Source of the DNA: Acidithiobacillus sp. AMEEHan
GTDB taxonomy: Bacteria > Pseudomonadota > Gammaproteobacteria > Acidithiobacillales > Acidithiobacillaceae
DNA length: 64,000 nt
NCBI RefSeq assembly: GCF_030996345.1
Contig: NZ_CP118747.1
Span: 1,052,001-1,116,000, forward strand
Reading direction: 5' to 3'
The position numbers and the translations under genes were made by a program. The notes under the pieces are model-generated. The model was not told where the DNA came from. It saw nothing but the letters and a program-made list of their open reading frames with translations, and ran no database searches. Every line of letters starts with the position of its first letter. The first letter of the stretch is position 1. Of this stretch, positions 32,509 to 42,228 are shown piece after piece.

Positions 32509-35500
32509 ACATTTCGGCGCTGTTCATCCGCCGCCGGGTGATGACCATCATCCTTAGTCTTGCCTTGGTCATCTACGGCATCTTCGCTTTTCAGAGCCTG
32601 CCCGTGGCCCTGCTGCCCAGTGTGGATTTTCCCACGGTGCTGGTCTCCGCCAGTCTGCCCGGTGCCAGTCCACAGACCATGGCGAGCAGTGTGGCAACGC
32701 CGCTGGAGAAGCAGTTTTCCAGTATTCCGGGCTTGTCCTCCATGAGCTCGACCAGCAGCCTTGGGTCGACGCGTATCATCCTGCAATTCGATCTCAGCCA
32801 GAATATCGACGTCGCTACCCAGAATGTGGAGAACGCCGTCACCCAGGCACAGCATCTTCTTCCTCCGGGTATGCCCAGCCTGCCCTTTGTGAAGCAGATG
32901 AATCCGTCGGCTGCACCCATCGAGTTTATTGCATTGACCGCGCCGGATATGCCGATCTACAAGCTCAACGCGTACGCGGTCGACAAGGTGGTGCCGGCAA
33001 TTTCCGGGATTCCCGGCGTGGCGCAGGTGGAGATTTTTGGCGAGCAGAATTATGCCGTGCGCATCCACGCCAATCCCTTTTCTCTGCAGGCCCACGGCTT
33101 GTCGCTGCAGGCCTTGAGTTCGGCGATTACCAGCCACAACGTCAATCTGCCCCAGGGCACCCTGCTCGGTACGGCGCGCAATTATGCCGTCAATGTGCAT
33201 GGCCAGTTGCATGATGCCGAGGCCTTCAGCCAGATGCCCGTGCAGCAGAACGGCGGTGCGGTGGTGCCCCTGGCCGATGTAGCCACCGTTGTAAATGGTG
33301 TCGACAATGACCAGATCGCCAGTTGGCTGGGTGGCCAGCGGGCCCTGATCCTGGCTGTGGTGCGGCAGCCTAATGCCGACACGGTTGCCATCTCCGACGC
33401 CATCCAGAAGCGCCTGCCCAGTTTTACTTCCGGCTTACCCGGTGGCGCAAAGTTGCAAATCATCTACGACAAGGCCGACTATATCCGCGCCGCCGTGCAG
33501 GAGGTGGAGTACACCCTGCTTCTGGCATCGCTCCTGGTGACGGGGGTGCTGTGGCTCTTTTTGCGCCGCGGCAGTCCTACTCTGATCGGTGCCCTGGCAA
33601 TTCCTACCTCCATCTTCGGCACTTTTGCTGTCATCTCGTACCTGGGTTATTCCCTGAACACCCTGACCCTGCTGGCCCTGACGTTGTCCGTCGGCTTTGT
33701 GGTGGATGATGCGGTCGTGATGTTGGAGAACATCGCCCGCCACGAGGAGCAAGGGGAAGAGCCGGAGCAGGCGGCCTACGCCGGCAGTTCCGAGATCGGC
33801 TTCACGGTATTGTCGATGACGATTTCCCTGGCGGTGGTGTTTTTACCGTTCCTCGTCATGGGTGGCATCATCGGCCGCCTGTTCCGGGAATTTGGTGTCA
33901 CCATCGCGGTAGTGATTCTGCTGTCCGGGCTGGTTTCGCTGACCCTCACCCCCATGCTTTGTGCCCGCTATCTGCAGGTCAAACACGCTGCGCCATCGGG
34001 CTTCGAACGCTGGTTTGTGCGACTGCGTGCCTGGTACGGGCGCAGCCTGCGGGCGAGTCTGGAGCATCGTGGCTGGATTTATCTGGGCGCGGGTTTGAGT
34101 CTGCTGGCCATGATCGGCCTTTTCTTTCTGCTTCCCAAAGGGTTCATTCCTCGAGAAGACAGTGGGATGATCATGGGCAACCTGCAATATCCACAAGGCA
34201 TTTCCTTCAGCCAACTGGAGGCCGAGCAGGAGCAGGTAGCGGCAGCGGTCGGAAAGAATCCCGCCGTCGAATCGGTCATGTCCAGTGCCGGCCAGGGGGC
34301 GGGCGCCTTCGGCTCGTCCAATACCGGGCGTCTCATCATTCGCCTCAGGCCCTTGGGCCAGCGCGCCAGTGGGGATACGGTGATTGCCCAGTTGCGGCGC
34401 ACGGCACAGCGCTTTCCGGGGGTAGAGGCCAGTTTCCTGCTGCCCCCCGCAATCCAGATGGGTCCCGTCTCTTCCCAGTCCAACTACCAGTATACCTTGC
34501 AGAGCGAAGATCAGGATGCGCTCGATGTGGCCGTCCCCAAACTGGTGGCAGCCCTGCGTAAGGTTCCTGGCTTAGAGGCCGTCAACAGCGATTTGCAGGT
34601 AGCCAATCCGCAAATCGACGTGCATGTGCTGCATCGCCGGGCCCAGGCCCTGGGGGTGACGCCGCAAGCCATCGAACAGGCGCTAAATTTTGCCTTTGGT
34701 GGAACCCAGGTCGGGACGATCTATGCCTCTACCAACCAGTATGAGGTCATCCTTGATCTGGCGCGACGTTTTCAGCAGAACATCGGCGCTCTGGGGGCGA
34801 TCAGCTTGCCGGGGACCGCTGGTCTGGTGCCGCTCTCGGCGGTGGCGAACTTCGGCTACGGTGTCGGCCCCCTGAGCATCAGCCACTATGATGGTATCCC
34901 CAGCGTGACGGTCTCTTTCAATCTGGCGCAGGGAACCTCGATTGGGCAGGCGACGCAGGCAGTACAGAAGGTGGCCGCCGAGGTTCTGCCGACGGGAGTG
35001 GAGGGCAGTTTCAGTGGCTCGGCACAGGCCTTCCAGCAGTCCAGTTCGTCCCTGCCACTGTTGTTGCTGGCCACCATTGCTTTGATCTACGCCATCCTCG
35101 CCATCCTCTATGAGGACTTCATTCATCCGCTCACCATCCTGACGGCACTGCCACTGGCGGGCTTTGGCGCGCTGCTGGCGCTGTGGATTTTTCACCAGGA
35201 ACTCGATCTGTTCAGCTTCGTGGGGATCATCATGCTGGTGGGGCTGGTGAAGAAAAATGGGATCATCATGGTGGATTTTGCCATCCATCGGCGCCGGGAA
35301 GGGGCTTCGGCGGTGGAGGCCATGGTCGATGCCTGTGTCACCCGCTTCCGCCCGATCATGATGACCAATCTGGCGGCAGTGCTGGGTATCCTGCCGATCG
35401 CCATCGGCATTGGTGCCGGCGCAGAATCGCGAGTGCCGCTGGGAGTGGCAGTGGCGGGTGGTATTATCGTCTCCCAGTTCCTCACCCTGTTTGTGACGCC

Positions 35501-35597
35501 GGCCTTCTATGTCTTCTTCGAGGGACTGAAGGAGCGATTTTCGCGGCGTTTCGCGCGACATCGCAGTTCTTCGGCGGTGAAGGACGCAAGCGCATAA
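32505..35597 (+). CDS. RND-family multidrug efflux transporter (HAE1 type)
   Basis: A 1030-residue inner-membrane pump with the usual 12 transmembrane helices and two large periplasmic loops. The proton-relay Asp pair lies in helix 4 (GFVVDDAVVMLENI) and the essential Lys in helix 10 (VGLVKKNGIIMVDFA). HAE1-type features include PVALLPSVDFPTV near the start and LTPMLCARYL at the end of the first half. The combined presence of DD and KN indicates drug or lipophile export rather than heavy-metal (HME) export. The tolC-like, adaptor and pump genes form one coupled operon. Substrates cannot be told from sequence. Confidence 0.94.
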   Translation: MNISALFIRRRVMTIILSLALVIYGIFAFQSLPVALLPSVDFPTVLVSASLPGASPQTMASSVATPLEKQFSSIPGLSSMSSTSSLGSTRIILQFDLSQNIDVATQNVENAVTQAQHLLPPGMPSLPFVKQMNPSAAPIEFIALTAPDMPIYKLNAYAVDKVVPAISGIPGVAQVEIFGEQNYAVRIHANPFSLQAHGLSLQALSSAITSHNVNLPQGTLLGTARNYAVNVHGQLHDAEAFSQMPVQQNGGAVVPLADVATVVNGVDNDQIASWLGGQRALILAVVRQPNADTVAISDAIQKRLPSFTSGLPGGAKLQIIYDKADYIRAAVQEVEYTLLLASLLVTGVLWLFLRRGSPTLIGALAIPTSIFGTFAVISYLGYSLNTLTLLALTLSVGFVVDDAVVMLENIARHEEQGEEPEQAAYAGSSEIGFTVLSMTISLAVVFLPFLVMGGIIGRLFREFGVTIAVVILLSGLVSLTLTPMLCARYLQVKHAAPSGFERWFVRLRAWYGRSLRASLEHRGWIYLGAGLSLLAMIGLFFLLPKGFIPREDSGMIMGNLQYPQGISFSQLEAEQEQVAAAVGKNPAVESVMSSAGQGAGAFGSSNTGRLIIRLRPLGQRASGDTVIAQLRRTAQRFPGVEASFLLPPAIQMGPVSSQSNYQYTLQSEDQDALDVAVPKLVAALRKVPGLEAVNSDLQVANPQIDVHVLHRRAQALGVTPQAIEQALNFAFGGTQVGTIYASTNQYEVILDLARRFQQNIGALGAISLPGTAGLVPLSAVANFGYGVGPLSISHYDGIPSVTVSFNLAQGTSIGQATQAVQKVAAEVLPTGVEGSFSGSAQAFQQSSSSLPLLLLATIALIYAILAILYEDFIHPLTILTALPLAGFGALLALWIFHQELDLFSFVGIIMLVGLVKKNGIIMVDFAIHRRREGASAVEAMVDACVTRFRPIMMTNLAAVLGILPIAIGIGAGAESRVPLGVAVAGGIIVSQFLTLFVTPAFYVFFEGLKERFSRRFARHRSSSAVKDASA

Positions 35598-35643
35598 AAA
35601 CTATGCTATAAAGGCGGCGCTAACGAAAGGATGAGGAACTTTC

Positions 35644-36177
35644 ATGCGCAAATTACAAGTACCGCTATTTCTTCTTGCTACAGGCCTGCTGGGGGCCTGC
35701 GCACAAATCCCGGCACCCGTGCCCAACCACGCAGCGTTGGCGCAGTCGCGTGCATCGCAGGCCGATCAGGCAGCACGGTTGGCCGAGGAGAGGCTCGCGG
35801 CGGTAACGGCGCAGCGTAGGGCTGCCGAGAAGCAATTTTGTTCCTCTTGGCAACGTTCCCTCGATCTTGTCCGCCGTGATGCCATTGGCTGTGTCCATGC
35901 AACGTCGGAACAGCAAGGAGCCTGTTGGGATGCTGTCGCCAACTGGGCGGGAGCGAAAGGCGAGTATTATGCCGCTCTGCAACGCCTGTTCGTCGGGCAT
36001 GCCTATGCCGAGCCGGCGCAGGCGGCGGGAAACTTCTTTCAACAAACCCAGGTCTGGGCACAAAATTGCCGTAGCAACATTCAAGGTTGTCTGCAGGAGG
36101 CCAGCCAATCGTCGATGCAGGCGCAAAAGGCCGTGGTCAACCGCTTTTGTGCAGCACGATCCGGCGCCCACGGCTAG
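35644..36177 (+). CDS. Lipoprotein of unknown function
   Basis: A 177-residue protein with lipobox LLGAC (Cys19). The mature part has an Ala/Gln-rich helical segment (ALAQSRASQADQAARLAEERLAAVTAQRRAAEKQF), followed by a domain with six well-spaced Cys, which may form disulfides. I do not recognise a family. A TATAAA sequence preceded by a short GCATA/TATGC dyad (35593-35612) may be its promoter, and a GAAAGGATGAGG stretch supplies the ribosome-binding site. It follows the efflux pump by 46 bases but probably has its own promoter. Confidence 0.72.
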   Translation: MRKLQVPLFLLATGLLGACAQIPAPVPNHAALAQSRASQADQAARLAEERLAAVTAQRRAAEKQFCSSWQRSLDLVRRDAIGCVHATSEQQGACWDAVANWAGAKGEYYAALQRLFVGHAYAEPAQAAGNFFQQTQVWAQNCRSNIQGCLQEASQSSMQAQKAVVNRFCAARSGAHG

Positions 36178-36264
36178 GGCAGTGGAGAAGTTCTTTGTCG
36201 TTGTTTTCCCTCTGCTATCTTGCTACTGTCAGGTTGCATTGAAAAAGATTCCAAGGGAGGAAAC

Positions 36265-36717
36265 ATGCGTCAGTTTTTCAAGGATTTCAAAATCTTCTTG
36301 CAGCGCGGCAATGTCATCGATCTTGCCGTGGCCTTTGTCGTCGGCAGTGCGTTTTCGGCGATTGTCACTTCGCTAGTAAAAAACATCGTGATGCCGCCCA
36401 TCGGGCTCGTGCTGGGAAAAGTAGACTTCAGCAACCTCTTTCTCGTGCTCCACGAGGGCAAGACGCCGGGACCGTACCTCACGCTGGCGGCTGCCGAGAA
36501 AGCCGGTGCGGTGACCTGGAACTATGGCCTGTTCATCATGTCCATCATCAGCTTCCTGATCATCGCTTTCGTGATTTTCCTCTTGGTTCATACCATCAAT
36601 CGCCTCTATCCGAAACCGGCTGCACCAGTCACGACCAAGGATTGCCCCTTTTGTGCAACTGCCATACCCCTGACTGCCAGCCGTTGCCCCAACTGCACCT
36701 CGCAGTTGAGCTCCTGA
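36265..36717 (+). CDS. mscL: Large-conductance mechanosensitive channel MscL with C-terminal zinc ribbon
   Basis: A 150-residue channel with the MscL N-terminal helix (FFKDFKIFLQRGNVIDLAVAFVVGSAF), transmembrane helix 1 at about 19-42, a periplasmic loop, and helix 2 at about 88-110 (LFIMSIISFLIIAFVIFLLVH). Unlike E. coli MscL, it ends in a small zinc-ribbon motif: Cys127-x2-Cys130 and Cys141-x2-Cys144. It opens under hypo-osmotic stress to release solutes. ATG 36265 follows AGGGAGG at a good distance; an in-frame ATG at 36220 would add a lipoprotein-like leader and is rejected. Confidence 0.92.
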   Translation: MRQFFKDFKIFLQRGNVIDLAVAFVVGSAFSAIVTSLVKNIVMPPIGLVLGKVDFSNLFLVLHEGKTPGPYLTLAAAEKAGAVTWNYGLFIMSIISFLIIAFVIFLLVHTINRLYPKPAAPVTTKDCPFCATAIPLTASRCPNCTSQLSS

Positions 36718-36732
36718 GGAGGTCTCTAGCTC

Positions 36733-38282
36733 GTGTCTTTCTTGGCATGGATCGTCGCTGCCATCGGCAGCGGCGCCCTGCTGGGCGCGCTGGCGCTTTG
36801 GCTTTGGTGGCGGGGCGAGAAGCGGCTCTATCAGTCTAAGCTCAGTGAGGCAGAGCAACGCCTTGCCGAACAGCGGGAAATCCAGTTGCAGGCGGAAGAT
36901 ACGCTACGACAGACGCGCGAAGAAATCCGAACGCTTTCCATTCAGCTACAGGAAAGCCGGATTGCCTTGGCTTCGGCTGAGGCGAGCGTCGTGCAGCTGC
37001 AGCCGCTGCGCGAGGAACAGGCGCGGCTGCAGCAGGAGCTCAACCGGCAAAACGGGCGCCTGGCTGAACTACAGGAACGTCTGCTACAAGAACGTCAGCA
37101 CGCCGAGGAAAAACAGCAGTTACTCAGCCAGGCCGAGGAGCGTCTGCGCGAGTCTTTTGCGGCCCTTTCCGGCGCCGCCCTGCGCCGCAACAATGAAGAC
37201 TTCCTGCGCTTGGCGCAAGAGAACCTTGCCCGCTTCCAAGAGCAAGCCCGACAGGATTGGGAGGGGCGACAAACTGCCTTCAGCCAGTTCGTCACCCCGC
37301 TCCGTGAGTCTTTGGGAAAAATGAATGAGCGCCTGGATGGGCTCGAGCAGGTACGCGCCGCCGCCTACAGTGCTCTGAGCGAGCAGTTGCGTGGCCTAGT
37401 GCAAGATCATCTGCCGCGTTTACACCGCGAAACGGCGGCGTTGGTCAAGGCGCTGCGTCAACCTGCTGCGCGCGGCCGATGGGGCGAGCTGCAACTGCGG
37501 CGAGTGGTGGAAATGGCCGGGATGCTCGATCACTGTGATTTTGTTGAACAGGCCAGCATGCAGACCGAGCAGGGACAGCAACGTCCGGACTTATTGGTCC
37601 ATTTGCCGGGGGCAAAGAGATCGTGGTCGATGCCAAGGCGCCTCTCAATGGCTATTTGCAGGCCGTCGAGGCAGAGTCCGAGGAGGAACGCCAGCAGTTT
37701 CTGCGCAAGCACGCGAATGAGCTGCGTACCCATCTCCAACAATTGGGACGAAAATCGTATTGGGAGGAATTATCGAGCCCGGAGTTCGTGGTGCTTTTCC
37801 TGCCGGGGGAAGATTTCTTCAGTGCGGCTTTGCAGGTGGACCCAGCGCTCATCGAATATGGGGTGGAACAGAAGGTCTTGGTTGCCACGCCGACGACCTT
37901 GATCGCCCTGCTGCGGGCGGCCGCCTATGGCTGGCGGCAGGAGACGGTGGCGGCCAATGCCCAGGCCATCAGTGCCTTGGGCCGTGAGCTGCATGATCGT
38001 TTGCTCACCATGGCAGATCATTGGGGGAAGGTGGGGAAGCAATTGCAAAGTGCGGTACAGTCCTACAACAGGGCCACCGCTTCGCTGGAAACCCGGGTAC
38101 TGGTTTCGGCGCGAAGATTTCCGGACCTGGGCGCCACGGGGGGCGAGCGGGAGATCCCGCCGCCGGAACCCATAGACTCGCAGGTGCGTGAATTGCAGCT
38201 ACGCGAGCTGCAAACGCGGGATAGTGAGCCGATCGGTTCTATGCGCGATGAGTCGCCTGCGCCAGGGCCAGAGGAAGACTGA
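36733..38282 (+). pseudogene. rmuC: RmuC-family protein with a frameshift in a G run
   Basis: The frame from GTG 36733 encodes an N-terminal membrane helix, a long coiled coil (about 30-150) and the start of the RmuC core (FVTPLRESLGKMNERLDGLE, RGRWGELQLRRVVEMAGM, RPDLLVHLPG). At the GGGGG run 37608-37612 the frame breaks; one more G would restore GGKEIVVDAKAPLNGYL, and the rest continues in the other frame to 38282 (FVVLFLPGEDFFSAAL, VLVATPTTLIALLRAAAYGW). RmuC is a predicted nuclease-fold protein limiting recombination. Either a true inactivation, a phase-variable run, or a one-base sequence error. Confidence 0.85.
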
Positions 38283-39180
38283 AGGTTACCTTTTCTTCGA
38301 CGCCAGGTAGCTCCTGCGGTTGCTGCGCGCCCCAGGAGGCCAGCGTGTTGATGATCTCCTGCACCAAGGATTCGGGCGCCGAGGCCCCGGCACTGATACC
38401 AATGCTCGGGTTACCGGTAAACCACTCCCGCCGCAGCTGGCTGGCATCTTCGATCAGATGGGTGGCGGTGCCGAGGCGTTGTCCCAGTTCGGCAAGGCGA
38501 CTGGAGTTGGAACTGTTCGGTGCCCCGACGACCAGCAAGATATCGACCTCGGGTACGAGTTTTTTCACTGCATCCTGACGGTTCTGGGTGGCATAGCAGA
38601 TGTCATCCTTCTTTGGACCCTGAATCGCGGGGAAGCGCTCCCGCAATGCCTGGATCACTTCCGCGGTGTCATCCATGCTCAAGGTGGTCTGGGTGATGTA
38701 CGCCAAACGCTCGGGATTGCGTGGCTGCAGACGCTGTACATCGGCCACGCCGGAAACCAGGTACATCATGCCAGATTCGACCTGACCCATGGTGCCTTCC
38801 ACCTCCGGGTGACCAGCGTGGCCGATCAATACCATCTCCATGCCCTCCCGACTGTATTTCTTGACCTCCATGTGCACTTTGGTCACCAGTGGGCAGGTGG
38901 CATCGAAGACGGTCAAGCCGCGCTCTTCGGCCCGTTGCCGCACGGCCAGGGGGACGCCGTGGGCACTGAAGATGACCGTTGCGCCGTCCGGGATCTCGTC
39001 GAGCTCTTCGACGAAAATTGCCCCCCGATTGCGCAGGTCGTCCACTACGTGACGGTTGTGCACCACCTCGTGACGCACGTAGATCGGGGCGCCGAAGAGC
39101 TCCAATGCCCGTTCGACGATTTGGATGGCACGATTGACGCCGGCACAAAAACCACGCGGATTGGCTAAGAGGATATCCAT
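38239..39180 (-). CDS. ispH: 4-hydroxy-3-methylbut-2-enyl diphosphate reductase IspH
   Basis: A 313-residue iron-sulfur enzyme, the last step of the MEP isoprenoid pathway, making IPP and DMAPP. The three cluster cysteines are present: Cys12 in PRGFCAGV, one in FDATCPLV (about 96) and one in [11 protein letters not shown] (about 193). Other signatures are [31 protein letters not shown] and [14 protein letters not shown] 39180 gives the usual [12 protein letters not shown] start; upstream in-frame sequence does not resemble the family. Its 3' end overlaps the end of the rmuC frame on the opposite strand by 44 bases. rsmE lies just upstream on the same strand. Confidence 0.96.
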   Translation of the reverse strand: MDILLANPRGFCAGVNRAIQIVERALELFGAPIYVRHEVVHNRHVVDDLRNRGAIFVEELDEIPDGATVIFSAHGVPLAVRQRAEERGLTVFDATCPLVTKVHMEVKKYSREGMEMVLIGHAGHPEVEGTMGQVESGMMYLVSGVADVQRLQPRNPERLAYITQTTLSMDDTAEVIQALRERFPAIQGPKKDDICYATQNRQDAVKKLVPEVDILLVVGAPNSSNSSRLAELGQRLGTATHLIEDASQLRREWFTGNPSIGISAGASAPESLVQEIINTLASWGAQQPQELPGVEEKVTFSLPLALAQATHRA

Positions 39181-39232
39181 CGAGTTCGGCTCCAGACAAT
39201 TTTCTGCATGGTCCAGCGCCAGGGCCACGCTG

Positions 39233-39964
39233 TCAACCGAGATCGCCCCAGCGCGCCTGCAAAATCGCCAGGGCGGCGATGGGAGCGGTTTCGGCACGCA
39301 AGATTCGTGGCCCGCAGCGCCGCAACAGAAACCCTCGATCTCTGGCTGCCTGGAGTTCCTCTGGTGCCAGGCCGCCCTCCGGACCCGTCAATAGCTCTAC
39401 CTCGGTCGCATGTGGCCCAGACATTGAGTTCAGACCCTCCTGCGCGGTGCTATCAAGAACCAAGCAGGTGGGTGCATGAGACTGTTGCAGATAGTCAGCC
39501 AGGGACAGTGCCGGGGCGAGGGCAGGCAGGCGGGTGGCCTGACTTTGTTCGGCTGCAGCGATGAGGATCTCCTGCCAACGCTTCCGTCTTTTTTCCCCTT
39601 GCGTCTCCACCAGAGGAACCTGGCAATATCGGCTGTGTAGCGGCTGGATCCGCGCCACGCCGAGTTCGGTAGCCTTCTGCAACAGCCAGTCCCAGCGCTC
39701 GCCACGCAACACGGGCACCGCCAGAGTTACTGCCAGGGGGCTGGCGGTGTCGCGCAAGATGCCTTCCTCCACCGCCAGGAGCGCGGCTTTCCCTGCGACG
39801 CCGGTCAGGGTGGCGCGGTATTCATGCCCATCGCCAGTAAACAGTGTGAGTTCCTGCCCGCGACGGGCACGCAGCACGCGCAGCAGGTGATGGCTGGGCG
39901 CTTCGGCCAGCGCAAATTCGCCCGCCCGGGGCGTGATGTCGCTGTAAAGATGGATACGAGGCAT
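39233..39964 (-). CDS. rsmE: 16S rRNA (uracil1498-N3)-methyltransferase RsmE
   Basis: A 243-residue SPOUT-family methyltransferase. An N-terminal PUA-like domain ([36 protein letters not shown]) precedes the knotted SAM-binding domain. Conserved segments include [44 protein letters not shown] and the C-terminal [11 protein letters not shown]-type motif (here [16 protein letters not shown]). It methylates U1498 of 16S rRNA in assembled 30S subunits. The Met at 39964 matches the family start; a longer frame from 40024 runs into the divergent gene's promoter region. Confidence 0.94.
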   Translation of the reverse strand: MPRIHLYSDITPRAGEFALAEAPSHHLLRVLRARRGQELTLFTGDGHEYRATLTGVAGKAALLAVEEGILRDTASPLAVTLAVPVLRGERWDWLLQKATELGVARIQPLHSRYCQVPLVETQGEKRRKRWQEILIAAAEQSQATRLPALAPALSLADYLQQSHAPTCLVLDSTAQEGLNSMSGPHATEVELLTGPEGGLAPEELQAARDRGFLLRRCGPRILRAETAPIAALAILQARWGDLG

Positions 39965-40041
39965 AGACCTATTGTGGGCGATCTGTCCGTTCCCGCAAAG
40001 ATCGGGATGACCGGCGCGGCACACTGCTCTATCCTTGCCGC

Positions 40042-40872
40042 ATGAAAGACTTGCTGAGAATCGACGGGGACTGGATCGGGCAACAGCTGCGACGCTGTGC
40101 CGAGAGCATCATCTTGCCCGGCTATCAACGGGTGGCCAGTTCGCGCAAGCCGGATGGCAGTATCGTCACCAGCGCCGACATCGACAGCCAGAACTTCCTG
40201 CAGGAAGCCCTGCTCCGTCGTTACTCCGAAATCCCTCTGCTGGGGGAAGAGATGAGTCAGGTGGAACAGGCCGAGCTGCTGCGCAGCGCAGAACTTCTCT
40301 GGTGTCTCGATCCCCTGGATGGGACCAGCAATTTTGCCGCTGGTGTGCCGGTATTTGGCATCAGTCTGGCGCTTCTGGACGCCGCTGGGCCCTTACAGGC
40401 CTGGATTTACGATCCCATGCGCGAAACCCTGTTTACGGCACGGCGCGGCGGCGGGGCCTACGTGAATGGCACGCCTCTCCACACGCGCCAGGCCCCGAAT
40501 CTGCGTGCCACGGTTGGCGTGGTGGACTACAAACGCCTGACGCGGGAGCTGGCGCTGCGCTTGCTGACGCAACAGCCGTTCCATAGCCAGCGCAATTTTG
40601 GCAGCTGCGTGCTGGAGTGGAGCTGGCTGGCGGCAGGCTACTATCACTTCTACCTGCACGGAGCACAGCAGCTCTGGGACCGCGCCGCGGGTTCCCTGAT
40701 TTTGCAGGAGGCGGGCGGCCAAATGAGTACCCTCGACGGCGCGGCCCTGCCATTGCGGGGCTTGCAGAAGACTTCCGTGCTGGCCACCCTGGACCCGCAG
40801 TTACACGCCGCCTGGCGAGAATACCTTGCCAAGATCGACACGGAATCGATCTTTCATCCTCCTGTGGAGTAG
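40042..40872 (+). CDS. Inositol monophosphatase family protein (SuhB/CysQ-like)
   Basis: A 276-residue Mg-dependent phosphatase. Metal-binding motifs are GEE (68-70), DPLDGTSNF (90-98) and the later WDRAAGSLILQEAGG (about 213-227). Family members hydrolyse inositol phosphates, PAP (CysQ) or fructose-1,6-bisphosphate; the Pro-Leu-Asp-Gly-Thr motif alone does not separate these. Position immediately before the Calvin-cycle operon is known in Acidithiobacillus, where the gene is called suhB, and suggests a link to sugar-phosphate or sulfur (PAP) metabolism. It diverges from rsmE. No signal peptide. Confidence 0.88.
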   Translation: MKDLLRIDGDWIGQQLRRCAESIILPGYQRVASSRKPDGSIVTSADIDSQNFLQEALLRRYSEIPLLGEEMSQVEQAELLRSAELLWCLDPLDGTSNFAAGVPVFGISLALLDAAGPLQAWIYDPMRETLFTARRGGGAYVNGTPLHTRQAPNLRATVGVVDYKRLTRELALRLLTQQPFHSQRNFGSCVLEWSWLAAGYYHFYLHGAQQLWDRAAGSLILQEAGGQMSTLDGAALPLRGLQKTSVLATLDPQLHAAWREYLAKIDTESIFHPPVE

Positions 40873-40892
40873 GTGGCGCTGGGTGGGTTCCC

Positions 40893-41063
40893 ATGGAAAT
40901 GCGCAAACTCCAGCGGTACACCGTCAACCCCCGCTGCAGTGGCGTGTTGGTCCGGCCTCCCGCGCCTGCACATCACCCGCGAGGAGATACTCGCCTTATG
41001 AGGCGGCTGCTGCGCGATCTGTCCGGAGCGGACCTTAGTAAACGGTTGGAGCGGTTGGGCTAA
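40893..41063 (+). CDS. Possible small protein (56 aa), unknown
   Basis: A short frame from ATG 40893 ends at TAA 41063. It is basic (MEMRKLQRYTVNPRCSGVLVRPP, then RRLLRDLSGADLSKRLERLG) and lies between the phosphatase gene and glpX. A GGTGGGT upstream could serve as ribosome-binding site. There is no recognisable domain; it may not be a real gene. Confidence 0.35.
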   Translation: MEMRKLQRYTVNPRCSGVLVRPPAPAHHPRGDTRLMRRLLRDLSGADLSKRLERLG

Positions 41064-41129
41064 CAGGGTCACCGGACAAGGTGGCAGTCCCCTGCGGCTG
41101 ACCAGCATTGCGCAGGACGAGCGGCATTG

Positions 41130-41144
41130 AACCGCCCGGCGGTT
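41130..41144. promoter_or_regulatory. Palindrome upstream of the Calvin-cycle operon
   Basis: AACCGCC-C-GGCGGTT is a perfect 7-bp inverted repeat about 78 bp before glpX. No T-run follows, so it may be an operator rather than a terminator. It is not an obvious TNA-type CbbR site. The 158-bp region 41064-41221 holds no gene and probably the operon promoter. Confidence 0.35.
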
Positions 41145-41221
41145 CCGCTCTCGAGTTCCCAAATAGTCCCGCTTGATTTATCCTTGAACCTATTTCTATC
41201 GCCACCTGAAGGACGTCCCCT

Positions 41222-42169
41222 ATGGCCACCATCCGCAACCTGGCTCTGAGCCTCCTCCCTGTTACCGAAACGGCAGCGCGCGCTGCCAGCAGCTGGATTG
41301 GTCGGGGCGAAAAGGAGCAGGGGGACGGTGCGGCGGTCGACGCCATGCGGGCGGCTCTGGCGCAAGTGCCCATGCGCGGTACGGTGGTCATCGGAGAAGG
41401 CGAGAAAGATGAAGCCCCGATGCTCTACAATGGTGAGACCGTTGGCTGCGGTACGGGTCCCGAAGTTGATATCGCCGTCGATCCGGTAGAGGGAACCACA
41501 TTCATGTCTTACGGCATGCCCGGCTCCATCTGTGTGCTGGCTGCCGCTCCCAAGGGCAGCATGTTCCGCCCTGGCCCGGCCTTCTACATGGACAAGCTGG
41601 TGGTTCCGGCGCCGGCGCGCGGCAAGATCGACCCGGCGGCCCCCATGAAGGACAAGTTGCATGCGCTGGCCAAGGCGCTCGGCAAGGATGTCAAGGAGCT
41701 ACGCATCTTCTTGCTGAAAAAGCCGCGTCATGATGGCATGATCAAGGAAATTCAAGCGGCTGGCGCCACGGTGCGCCTGCAGACGGATGGTGACGTGAGT
41801 GGTGGGATCATGGCTGCCCTGGGCACCAAGGTGGATGCGATGATGGGCATTGGCGGCACCCCTGAGGGCGTGATCACCGCCTGCGCCGCGCGTGCCATGG
41901 GAGCCGACATGTTTGGCGCGTTGGCGCCGCAGAAGCCTGGTGAGGCAGAAGCCATCGCCGAGGCCGGGCTCAAGGTCGGCGCATGGATTGGCCGCGATGA
42001 GCTGGTGGCCAGTGATGACGTTCTCTTTGTTGCTACCGGGCTGACCAGCGGTGATATTCTGGATGGTGTATCCCGCTCACATTTCTTCGTCGAGAGCGAA
42101 AGTCTGGTGATTTCCGGTCACGACGGCATTCTGCGCCGGGTGCGTACCCACCAGCGGGCCGACGACTGA
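41222..42169 (+). CDS. glpX: Class II fructose-1,6-bisphosphatase (GlpX-type)
   Basis: A 315-residue class II FBPase/SBPase. Signatures are GRGEKEQGDGAAVDAMR, VVIGEGEKDEAPML, the metal-binding DIAVDPVEGTTF, and the C-terminal IGGTPEGVITACAARAMG. In the Calvin cycle it dephosphorylates fructose-1,6- and sedoheptulose-1,7-bisphosphate; it would be called cbbF in this context. It leads a run of carbon-fixation genes all on the plus strand. The start at ATG 41222 follows GAAGGACG. Confidence 0.94.
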   Translation: MATIRNLALSLLPVTETAARAASSWIGRGEKEQGDGAAVDAMRAALAQVPMRGTVVIGEGEKDEAPMLYNGETVGCGTGPEVDIAVDPVEGTTFMSYGMPGSICVLAAAPKGSMFRPGPAFYMDKLVVPAPARGKIDPAAPMKDKLHALAKALGKDVKELRIFLLKKPRHDGMIKEIQAAGATVRLQTDGDVSGGIMAALGTKVDAMMGIGGTPEGVITACAARAMGADMFGALAPQKPGEAEAIAEAGLKVGAWIGRDELVASDDVLFVATGLTSGDILDGVSRSHFFVESESLVISGHDGILRRVRTHQRADD

Positions 42170-42228
42170 TTTTTTGAAACTAGCTGCGGCGCCCGGCCTC
42201 ATGCCGGTCGCCTCTCTGAGGAGCCTAT

